Source: Siphonodentalium dalli
Taxonomy: Eukaryota; Mollusca; Scaphopoda; Gadilida; Siphonodentaliidae
Assembly (NCBI GenBank): GCA_032622095.1
Contig: CP136065.1
Coordinates: 112,013,195-112,077,194 of the forward strand
Direction of reading: 5' to 3'
Length of the DNA: 64,000 nt
In this document: positions 50,501 to 62,500 of the stretch, in pieces
Layout of the letters: every line of letters starts with the position of its first letter
Numbering within the stretch: position 1 is the stretch's first letter
Notes under the pieces: generated by a model
Databases searched by the model: none
What the model was told of the DNA's origin: nothing
The model's input: the letters and a program-made list of their open reading frames with translations, nothing else
Position numbers and translations under genes: made by a program

Positions 50501-53500
50501 GCAATAAATAAACATGCTATAATAAGAAATACATGTACATATATGTATAGAGAAACCAGGAACACGGAAACGATACATTTTTCGGTGATTCACGGTTTTT
50601 GAAAATGTTGTTGACAGTAGATTTCAACTCTGAGCTATTGTTTTCCCGACGGCTCATTAATTGTGATAAGTTGATTTAATAAAACTGTGATGGTAACAAT
50701 AAACCAACGTCCTGTACTTTTAGCGAATTAGTGTTTAGTTTGGAAAAACAAAGAGTCCATTCGAGCACAATAGCTGATGTAAAAACAACGTGTCACTGCT
50801 CTATTTACATGTGAAGTCACCATTGTTCAATCAGTTTGTGATATAAGCAAACATGTATCTATCTGTATCTGCATGTATCTGAAGGTGGTGCAGTGCAGTA
50901 ACCAATTCTGGTTTAGGCGCATCTAATTGGACACCTGTTGTTTAATCCGTTTTCAAAGCTTTGCCGATACAAAAGAACGCTAATTAAATTGGTATGCTTA
51001 TTCAATAGTACGATAGTACATTATCTGTGTGCACGTGCGTTTGTCTGGTATCGCTTTCGGAATTTATTTAGAATAAGATTAAATATAAATACGCAGTATT
51101 TTTTTATTCTCAGGCATTATATTCGTTTTAATGTGTAAATAAATTTGATTAATGTACCAAGAATACTTCGTCCGTTTGTAACTAACTGCTGTCATTGACG
51201 GTGATCGATGTCACACACAGGTCAACTCAAAAGCGAAAACGTTCACATCATTACCTTTACTGATTGCGTTCGGTCTCTTCCGTCGCTTTAAGCGTTAGGA
51301 TTTTGGAGGTAAACATGAGTGTACTTGTTCACTTGTAGACTAATAAAGCTGTCTAGTATTCGGAGTATGCTTTTAGCGTTCGGTTTTGGAGTTAAACATC
51401 AGATTATTTGTTCACTTATGGACTAATAAAGCTATCCGGTATTCGGAGTACAGAGGTTAGACATTATGACAATGCACTTGGGTAAATTCGGGACCGAACA
51501 ATTCGTTCAGAATGGAGAGGGGTTCGGATTGTAGAGGGTCCGGTTTGGAGAGGTTTCACTGTACTCATCAATTAGTATTTAGTATTTAAAGACTTCATTT
51601 TCATCTGTTTCGACAAAATCCGGCCTTTTTGCATGGCATTTACATCCCTCTTGATGAAATCGGCCTTAACCCTTTGAATCCGAGAGACAGGAATACTGGT
51701 CCAATCCTTATATTCCCATATCCCGGGAGACCGGACTGGAAATCATTTGATATTTGACACAAAATTACAGAACAATAAAAGCACATATCAACTAGAGTTG
51801 TACTTCTACTTTAGAATCTCTCATTGAAATACATTGGGACATATTTCAACACACACTAGTCCGGTTAGCATAGTAGATTGTCTTATAGATTGCATGTATA
51901 CATGTGTAAACGTCCCAGTTAAGAGAATTAGGAGTTACGTCGTCGGAAACACTATATAACGTCAGGTGCCTCGGGTGGGGACCATTTAACGTTCAGGACA
52001 TCAGGGTTCAAAGGGTTAAATCTCACTCCCAAAGAATTTTTGTTGAAGTGAAATCTCGGGCTGACAGTTACCAGGAGTCGAACCTATGCCCAGTTCACTC
52101 TCAATGCGATGATTGTGTCCAGCTGTACGGCGATTGTTGAACTTATTAGTTGATGACTATAGTGGATTCAATGCCTGTCATCTTACCTGATCTCTAAATA
52201 TCTGTTTCTCATCATCTGTGGTTGGTTTCACGATATATGATGTCCTCCTAAAATAGAGAGTGGGACAGTGTTAACTCGCGAAAGCAGACAACAGCGACAC
52301 CAATAAGGGCACGCAAAGTTAATTTCATGTTTCTCAGGCCCGCATGCATGGTTCCGAAATCCCACGTGTAAAACCTTTTTCACGTTCAATCTGTTGGGGA
52401 AAATTATAATCGGTTCAAAAATATTGCGGTACATTTTTTATACAAACACGTGCGGAATTGAAATAAAACAGACCCATTTCCCAGTTCAGATTTCCGATTC
52501 ATTACTCTAATACATACATGTTCAAACATTTGTTGAACATGTGATGGATTGCGACTGAAATATCAATAAAAATATGTCAGTCATACTTGATTGGGCGATT
52601 TTTGACAAAATAAATCACATGAAATATTATTTTGTGAGGATAATTGCTCTATCCTAAAAAGATACCCGAACACTGAACTATATGGATTATAAATCCACCT
52701 CCACGGGAGGAATGGGTTAAACTACATGTCGCTAACTGGCCCGATATAAGTGCTCAGTTTAGTCATTTATGAATGACCTCAGAAAATAAGCCTGTGTTCT
52801 GACTGGTATCTGTCAGCAGAAGGAGGTCCCCAGAGGGTGAATTTAGTGATGCTTGCCCGTTGTGTGGGTAGCATCACTAAAGTCACCCTTTGGAGACCTC
52901 ATTCTGCATATAACAGACACACTATTTGAAGAATTGAGTACTACCAATTAGATATGGTGACTGGGACCAATACTTTACTAAATACTAATTGATCAGAAGT
53001 TCACATAGGAATAGCCGTTTGTTGAACTTATTATCTGAACATATCCCACAAATTAATGGGAATCCTTCTGCAGTTGTATTATCTTTTTGTATGTCTGTCA
53101 TCTGCTCCAAAACATCCCTCCAGATGATTCCAATGTTAACTATTATAACTGAATGGGAGAGCCCATTTAGTAAAGTAAAGGTTAATAAAGCGTGATCAGT
53201 CATAGTCCAGGAGATCGGGAGGTAGTGTTGCTCATATTGACGGACAAGCTGCGACCATGTTATTTTTAATGTTTTAGGTATGGTAATGAAGAAAAATCAT
53301 GATAGCAAGAACAAATTTGTAGCCTTCTTTGTTTTTTTTGCGATTTTGGGGCATTTTTCTACGTTTTTAGACCAAATTTTTCAATTTTTTTTTCAATTTG
53401 TAACCATTTCATTTTAGTATGATTTTGGTGATTAAGTTGAATAGTAATCGTGTTAATAATGTTAAATAACTAATCGTGCTAACAAAAATTGAAGAATTTC

Positions 53501-56500
53501 AAATTTATTTAAATTTTTTACCATTTAAATTTTTTGTTTTATGCAAAATCGTCCAAATTGCAACCATTTCATTTTAGTATGATTTTAATGGTTAAATTCG
53601 CCATTAATTATTTTAATAGTGTTAAATAATTTACAATTTGTCTTCTACAATGTTTTTAAATGGATTTAAGAAGGTTTCTACTTGTTTTCTAAGTTGATGG
53701 GGGTCTAATTCAAATCCAATTAAACATTGTACTGTTCAAAATTAGATCAATTTCTTAAGGCGTATGGTAGATATACGTAACTAGTTTTCAAAACTTATAC
53801 ATATGCCTTTCTATCATGTGTGTTATGCACGCGAGTCGGATTTTACAAATTAAATTATGATGAAAAATCCTGAATTTTCCCATTAGAGAGTGGATGGACA
53901 TGGGGCATGCAACACTGTGCAGTATATATGTATATGACAAGCATGACATGATACATTAGTATATTTCTACTAAACTGTGCTTCCAGAGTTATCAGGAATA
54001 GAGTATCGCTGTTATTTCTTACCCAAATAAATGTTAAAACGGGGTATGTGGGTTAAAGGACCACTGGGAGATAATAGGATGTCCAATGACTCCTATATTT
54101 CTATCGTATCACAGTAAAGCTGTTTTTGTAAAATTGGCGCGTTTTACACGATCAAAGTTCGATTTTCTTTACAATATGTTACAAGCAACTAATTATATAG
54201 AGTTACGCTTCTTGAATTTGTGTAGGGAAACTCGAGTCAGCATAACAAAAAAATCTGGCTGCTGATTGGTTTATTATCATTGAGGGAAATATGGAAGGGG
54301 TCTGGATATTTGTATGCTACTGATTTATGTGCAGTAAATGGAGTAGTTGTAGAAATGCAAGATTATCGTTTGAAAAAAAATACCGAAAAGGGCGCGTTTT
54401 TTGTCACATACTGGTGCAACGGATGACGTTCTAAGGAAAAATTGACCACTTGAAGTTCAAATAGGCTTAACCCATGGTCGGAGGGACTTTTAGTTAACAC
54501 TGTCATCTATGGAAAATAATTAGGTGTTTGTAACCTATAGATACGAAGCTTCGGTACATTAATTATTATTCATATATTGCTATTTTTAAATCAGATGTAC
54601 ATGTATGCATAGTCGGCGTCGAAACAACAACACGAATGTACCGATTATTCGTGACATTCAAGTTAAATGTTCAATAATAGAAAATTATACTGTGACTGCT
54701 TCATTCAACATGATGTTAATCAAGGTGTATCGTTATTAATAACAGTATACAGTAATATCGAAATAAGAAGAATCATGTGGCCTTGGGTACTTATCCCCCA
54801 GCGCTGTGGCAAAAAAATTGACAATGTATTCTTAAACCCAAACCTGTGGCGGGTTTTCATCCAATGTACCGAAGCTTCGTGCCATGTACCGAAGCTTCGT
54901 GACGTGTCAGAACTCCAGGAATATACCACCACAGGACATCATATGGCACCGATAACAAACGTTGAATGGTGACCAGAAACCCGGATATTAATAATTTCAG
55001 ATCATAATTAGCATCGATATTAACCCATCGAGGAATATGTCATAATGACACACTATATTACACCCACCCCTATATAACTGCCCCCTCTCTGACACAGGGC
55101 TACATGTAAGAAGATTATCGATGTCTACTTAATGAGACTATACAGTTCCGTCAAAATCTGGTGAAAAATGTGACCTCGCATCGTTAACCCCAAATCTGTG
55201 GCGATTTTTCATCCAATTTACCGAAGCTTCGTGACACGTACCGTCAAATGGCATCAAACGTTGAATGGTCACCATAAACTTCGATATCAGTCATTTCAGA
55301 TCGTAACTATCATAGAAATATATATTAATCCATGGTGTAATTATGTCAAAATGACACACTATATTACACCCACCCTATATAACTGCTTTACTTCAGCCAT
55401 GACACAGTGCTACATACAAGACGTTTATCCATGTCTACTTAATGAGAGTATACAGTTCTGTCAAAATCGGGCGAACAATTTGGTCTATAAATACCACAGT
55501 GTGACACATTTAAGATAGACCAAAACAATAAACACCTTTCAACCCAAAGATAGTTACATTTTAATTGAAAAAATAGTTAACAGTTAATTTTTGCCGATAT
55601 TTAAGTCAAGTTTTTGAGAGAATAGTCCAATATTTTTGGTGATGTCAGTGGTGACAATAGTAACAATTAACCATGGTACATCAGACATGTTAGTATTCAA
55701 TGTATAGAAGGCAGAATAGCCAATTTTGTACATCATCCACAACTTGTAATCGATTGCAGGACATGCTGGGGCAATATTTACCATTTTCCATATTTTGGCA
55801 GCCATTTTGGCCAAAGTAAGAATTTTGGGTCCATTGAGTTGGAATATTCATAAGTAATCATATGCATCACTTACAATACAAAGTTATGTTCATTTCTTGT
55901 TAAAATATGACTAGAATCCCAATTGTGATGTTTTTGTGTGAAATTTTATACCGCATTCTGTAAATTCGTATGTTTGAGGGAAGGGAAGGAGTTAGGACCC
56001 CGAGAAGTGCATATTGAATTGCCCCAATGATCAGTTAATATACAAAATAAAGTCACATTACTCAACCAGTTCCAAACAGCATGAATCGATCTAGAAGATA
56101 TTTGTAAAAAAAAGTAATATTTTCAACTTCCGGCGGCCATTTTGGTGGCCATCTTGGATGGTGAGTTTCAATTTTGCCCCCAAAAAGTGACATTATGTCT
56201 TACCTTCACGAAAATATATACATTTGTATACATTTTACAAGATTGTTACCGCTATAATTTGCATAAAACTGACAGTCTGGTCTGAAAAACAGCGGCCATG
56301 ATGGAGGCCATTTTGTCTGGAGTCTATATGGCCACTTTTTTTTCTTGTTAACATTGCTTAAAAGTTGAAGGATATAATAAGGAACAAAATGAGTGGGGAG
56401 AAGTTAAGTCCCAAGGGGTGCAAGGGTACCAATATTAGCTCCCGGAATACTAGTAGTACATGAAGTCGCCGGAAAATTCTTCTATTTTCGGTCGTCGGGT

Positions 56501-59500
56501 AGGTCAATAAAAACATGTTTTTCGCCAATTAAGCTACAAATTCACCACTGCTATCATGGATTTTCGTAATCTACATATATTTTACTACAAAATTAGACTG
56601 GATAGCACTTGTCTGTCAAAATGAGCAACATTTGTTATTTCTTGGGGTCGATCTCCTGGACTATCAGGATATAAACTAACATAGCAGGAGGTGGTGGTGA
56701 TCCTTCTTTCTGCTCTGTAAGTTCAGCAATCATGTTATCTTTGTTGATGATCCAATATTTATACAGCTGTTCTAAAATATCATCACCATCACGACCTTGA
56801 CCTATCCACTTCCATTGCTGTGACCTCTCTTTGAAATCAATCACTGGTGCAAAGTTTTCCAAATTGATTCCTGAAAAATTTATGTAAATTTCTGAGTGTA
56901 ATATTTTATTAGATTAAAATCTGTACAAATTAATTAATAACAAATAGTTAATTTGTTTCTTCTGCATAAAAGTTAGCTGTGATAATTTGGTGGCGAAGTG
57001 AATTCACACCAATTTAAATTCTGTATAAATGACTAATGTGCTTTGGTATTTTAAATCATTTGTTCAAAATGTGGATGTGGATCACGGGATCAAAATAAGA
57101 AGAACAAGAGCACCAACATGGTTGCATTATACACCCATTGGCTTGTTTGAAATTTCTTTTCAGAAAGTTTCCATAAGTTGGAGTTATCAGTGTGAAAATA
57201 ATTTCAAACCTGCATTCATTCCATTCAGTTAACATCAACTGTAGTTATCATCTAGTAGCCAAGAAATTCCAATGGAATAATGGGGAGACAGAGCCGAAAA
57301 TTAAACTTGAGATGTATTTTATGGTTGTAAACCAGCACACCAAATTTCATTCAATTCAGTTAACATTAACTGATGTTATGATCTGGACACCAAAACAAGA
57401 CAGTCAACGACTGTTGAGGTAGACACATGATCGTAAAGACTGAGAATACTGGGAGCACAATAATTAGTACTTGTCAAAATCACTTTAATACACGTAGTTC
57501 TAAACAGGGATGTAGCTAGAGGGTGTCCGTTGATCATGGGGAATGAAATTTTCAACTACACACACCCCCCCCCAATAGCTCAATACCCAATCCCTTTCCA
57601 ACTGGACTGATCTCAGAGTTTGTAAAATTCCTTTTGCACATCTCACTTATGTTGGAATTTCACAACTAAAGCTTCTCAACTGTTGTGATGGAAATTACCA
57701 ACCTGATATTCCCCCTTTTTTTTTTTCTTCACTGGTTGACCCCATTTTAACAAATTTTAACAAATCCCAGTCATCCCAGGACCTTCCATACTATAAATGG
57801 TCTTACTAGGCCCAATGGTTCCTGAGAAAATGTTTTAAGAATTACAAAAGACTGAAAGAGTTAAGTCCCTGGTCTCATTGAAGCCTCTGCATACCTCTCT
57901 GCCCTGTCACCTCTATTGGGGTATTTTAAACAAATCTGGATCTCAGTCACCCATGCCAAATATAAGCTAAATATGCCTGATGGTTCTTTTAAATAAATCT
58001 GAATCCCAGTCATGAAGGAACCATCAACACCGAATATGACCCCATTCAGTCTTGCGGTTTTTGGGAAGAATAGCTTTTAAGAATTACTATGGAGGGAAAG
58101 AGTTAAGTCCCTGTCTTCGCTCAGTAGGAGGTGCTCATTGGTACTAATGTTCATATAAAAATATTGTATGCAAACAATGTCTTCTAAATTCAACACTCAT
58201 AGCATAACTATTTCATATTAAGTTGAACAACAAATATCTTAAACATATATCCCTATTACTAATATTACGGGGTCTATCAAAATTCCTGTGCAACAGTTGA
58301 AAAAGAACAAATTTGTTCAAATGCGGTCCCCAGGTCAAATAAAGATTTGATCAGGGGACCTCGTTTGAACAAATTTGAACCTCAGTCACCTGGGGACTAT
58401 CCCCATCAAATATCGCCCCATTCGGTCTTGCGGTTCTGGAGAAGAAGAAAATTGTTGAAGGACAGACGGATGGATGGGCAGATGAGGAGTGATGACTTTT
58501 GCTCCACCGTAGACTTTGTCTCAAGTGAGCTAAAACCTGAATTTCAAAGTTGAATAAGGTCAGTAACTCTGGTTAAATTAGGCACACTGAATCCCAATAT
58601 AGAAATTGACCTGAATGTTATGGTTGTAAACCTGCATACCAAATTTCATTCCATTCAATTAACATTAACTAAAGTTATCATACGGAAACGAAAATTGAGC
58701 CAAATTTCATAAAGGGCTGTAAATTCGGTAAAAATGGGCAGCCAGACCCCAAAATCGAACTTTACATTTATTTTGTGGCAGTGAACATACATAACAAATT
58801 CCATTCAATTTAGTTCAGTAGAGCAAAAGTTATCATCTGGAAACATACAAGTTGAATTCAGATCTCAATAAAAATTGCCAATGGCATCAGCTGAGATGGA
58901 CCTGTGCAATTCTCTCATCAGTCATTTAATAATGGTTAAAAATCTGGGATAACCTGATTTTTGCAATAATTTGAGACAGTGTGGAAAGCAAATTGTAAGC
59001 CAAATTTTTTTGAAATTGGTTCATATTTGTTGGGAGTTATCTAGCTGGACGAAAACAAAATCAGAGGGCCATAACTCAGATCTATATCAATAAAGCTTTT
59101 CTTTATTCATTACACAACTCAGTTGAGGTGGATACCAGGCATACATCTTCACAAAAATTGGTGCTGAGAAAACTTACCCAGTAGGTCTCCTGAGAGAAAC
59201 TTGAGAGCTAACTGCACACAATCTGGCCAGTTATTGTGTTGCACCCACGTAGTCAGTGAGCTGGATGGTGACTCTTGCCATTCTCTAACACGATCTTCAA
59301 CCTAGGATAATAAGATAGAAAATGTGTCAACTTCAAGATTTCTGTTTCAACTTCATAAAATGAAATACAGGCATGGCATTCTAACAATTTTATTGCTGAA
59401 TGGATTTTCACATTTTAATTCCAACCAGTATTTCAGATAACTAAACTAAAATTCCAGTCTCTGTTAACCTAGACTCGGACTACCATTGATTTCAGGAATG

Positions 59501-62500
59501 AAGGGGATTTCCCAGTTTGTGAAACCTCAATAACATTCACATTTCCAAATAAGGCAATGTTTTTAACAAACGCGATCAACATATAGTTGTACGCATGTGG
59601 GCCTGAAACATGTTTATATGCTGTCACTTTTTCCTCTATCCAATTTTTGCACAATAAAATACAGTTCGCATCATTATATACAGAATACAGGTTAATATTA
59701 ATTGCCTTTTGTAGGATATCGATTGGTCAAGAGATCACATTCTTCTCAGCGATGCTCTCTGCAAAATTTTTATCATTGGAGCATACTCATTCCCATTTGA
59801 ATTGATTTCTTCCAACTGTATCTCCAGACTTACTAGATTTGAACTGAGACTGCGTTTGGTTGACCCAGACTGCAAAAATCCTAATGTAGTATATATTAAT
59901 GTGTAAATCAATGGCCCAGTCTAAGGTTATCATTGCTTCATAATGTTTCAATCAGATTGGTGCATAACTCTGATCAAGTTTCAACTGATATATGAATATG
60001 CAAGGAACTGCAGTAATGCCATAAATAATCGACTCCTTAACCACAGCATAATTATGGGTAACTTTCAGGATTTAGTCGGAAATATGGCTTTCCGATGAAT
60101 GGCAATAAGCCATATTTCTGACTAAATCCTAAAAAAGTAACCCATAATTCTTCTGTGGTTAAGGAGTCAATTATTTAGGGCATTACTGTAGCTCAGTATG
60201 AGTGGCTCATTGCTACTAATGTTTTATAAATACAAATATTATATGCAAACAATGTCTTCTACATTCAACACTCATAGCATAACTATTTTCATATTAAGTT
60301 GAACAACAAACATCTTAAACATATATCCCTATTACTAATATTACGTGGTCTATCAAAATTTCTGTGCAACAGTTGAAAAAGATATGTAGATATTCCAGTC
60401 AAGTTAGCTATCAGAGAGGCACAGGGTGGAACAATATCTCGGGCAGTGTATATCTCAATCCATGTTATAAGTTACAGGGTGATTAGTTGCCGGATATGCG
60501 GTTATGCAACTGAGACAGGGACCAGCCTAGACCATATTTTCAGGGCGAAATGACTTCGCCCTACTATCAAAATAAGGTGAAGTGGCCGTTCTATAGGGCG
60601 AAGTGAGTCTACAAAACTTAAATTGAACAGTACTACGACAGGAGTCGCTATAGAACGAAAATAGGAAAGATGTAATATGTCAATTAAACTTATGAAACAA
60701 TGGTTGAAATATGGAGTCTTTATGTTCACTTCATGACCCTAATAACTATTAATAATACCCAAACATAATTGTGAGAGGATAGCAGCATTTTATATCGTAA
60801 TTGTGGGAGAATGACAAGATTTTATTTCATATTTTTCGGGTTTTTAAAAATGCCAACAATATTTATCAAACCGAAACGAAACGAAATCATGAACACTTTC
60901 ACTGCGCTCTATTAGTAATCCCGTTTGAAAATTTAATATGCTTCACAAATGAATTTGTTTTAAAATTTCTTTAACCAAACTCCATAGAGGGAGTGATGAA
61001 CTGACACATTGTGAGAGCTGTCAGTTGTAATCTTCATTGTAAGGTGTGGTAATCACGGTAATCTAAAAATCACAACAACCAGATTAACACTTGAGGCCCG
61101 ACGATATTTTCACAGCTGCCAGTAATCAGACTCCGTTGTCAACATGCTTCCAGATTGGAGCAATACAGGTGTTAATTGTTTTACAACACCCTGATAGTGG
61201 AGTATTGTGTGCAATCACTGTTGACAGTTGTAAATTATCATAAATTATTTGGGGAATTTTGCCGATTTTCGTCAGTCAACTTTGGAATTTTCAGGGCGAC
61301 TTGAACTTCGCCCGACTGCAAAAATAAGGCGAAGCGGACGGCGCTAGGGCGAAGAAGTCGCCCACGTCGCCCTCTCGGCTGGTCCCTGAACTGAGAGTCC
61401 TGTAATGCTTTTATCATGCTTTCCATGTGAGAATTTAATTATCGGTACAAAGTTTACTACATTCTGGTGAGCTAAAGTTTCCACCTAATATGGCTATTAA
61501 ATTATGTAACGTCTCAGTGATGTGCCATGAACATAGAACGTCAACGCACTCAGTCAATGGCTCATCACCTGAAGCTTGGTAACAAATTGAGTTTGATAGT
61601 TAATTTATGCATCTTAATAATTTGTCAAATATATCAAATGCAGGTATTTGTACAAGGTACTATGAATCCATATCGCCCCTGGGGTTTTCATATGGGGTTG
61701 ATATCAATCAAGATTAACCTAATATCCCCTCATCTCCTGTCAGTAAATCTCCATTCTCATTGGTCAATCTAGTAGGCCGGCATGATAATACTCCATCTAC
61801 CCTCCCACAGTGGCTGGCTGAGATATTCCAGTTTATACTCACTCTGGGTGTCGTAGCCTTTAAGTCAGGAAATTCTGTGAATAAATCTCTGAGTAAACTG
61901 AAGAAATTTGGTGGCTGTACAAATGACAGTTTATTTTGAACTGATCTGAAAATAAATTAAGGTTAAACTCTTTTTATTGCCAGGCTATGTCTGATTCTTA
62001 AATGTTGCATGTAAATTAATGAGTAAGGGAGATTCTTCTTATTTTTTTTATCCAACAAGTCGAAGTCAGTTAAAATAAAACACTAGCTAGGAGTGGTGTG
62101 CTGCGAGGCAGGAATTTTTCATCAAATCTCATTCTTGATATTGACATCAAATCGAATCAGGTGGTGATTGTTTACCATCATTAATGTTGATATCTCGTCA
62201 CTCTCATGATAAAAAATAAGAAGTCACCAAACAAGTGCAATGCCAAGCGTGACATATGCCCCTGACGATCAGTTTAGAGAGTGGGCAATATATATATTTT
62301 TTTTTTCTTCACAATCCAAGAAGTGAGTATCCTTCCCCTCTAACAGCTCTTTCCATCAATGTATCACATTATTATAATCAATAAATTTGAAAAATGATCA
62401 AGGAAATATGGTTTGATACAAAAATCGGACTTGGCACTGAAAGGGTTAAACTGGACTATCAATACACCAAAGCACAATCAAATCCATTGAACCATGCCCA

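Larger units (their letters stand above)
48256..52186 (-). other. NFRKB intron (3.9 kb) between exons 6 and 7
   Basis: Contains the repeats listed. 48910-49720 and 49946-50120 show no supported feature; the 60-codon plus frame at 49140 has no motif. Confidence 0.8.
52248..56680 (-). other. NFRKB intron (4.4 kb) between exons 5 and 6
   Basis: 53250-53700 is very AT-rich with an internal repeat of CAACCATTTCATTTTAGTAT (53401 and 53561). 53700-54540 and 55520-56090 have no feature I recognise. 56120-56330 contains GCGGCCATTTTGG and GCGGCCATGATGG words. Confidence 0.75.
56871..59177 (-). other. NFRKB intron (2.3 kb) between exons 4 and 5
   Basis: 57010-57392 and 58540-59060 are degenerate core repeats (ACCAAATTTCATTCCATTCA, TAACATTAACTAAAGTTATC). 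The rest is the element at 57393 and one of the direct repeats. Confidence 0.75.

Noticed and set aside
52050-52140. Functional tRNA gene on the minus strand
   Set aside because: A and B box-like words are present but the acceptor and anticodon stems do not pair properly; treated as a SINE relic.
56635-56680. Extension of the exon 5 frame past its donor to a stop
   Set aside because: The extension loses homology at once, while splicing at GTTAGT joins in frame to the conserved RTSYIVKP exon.
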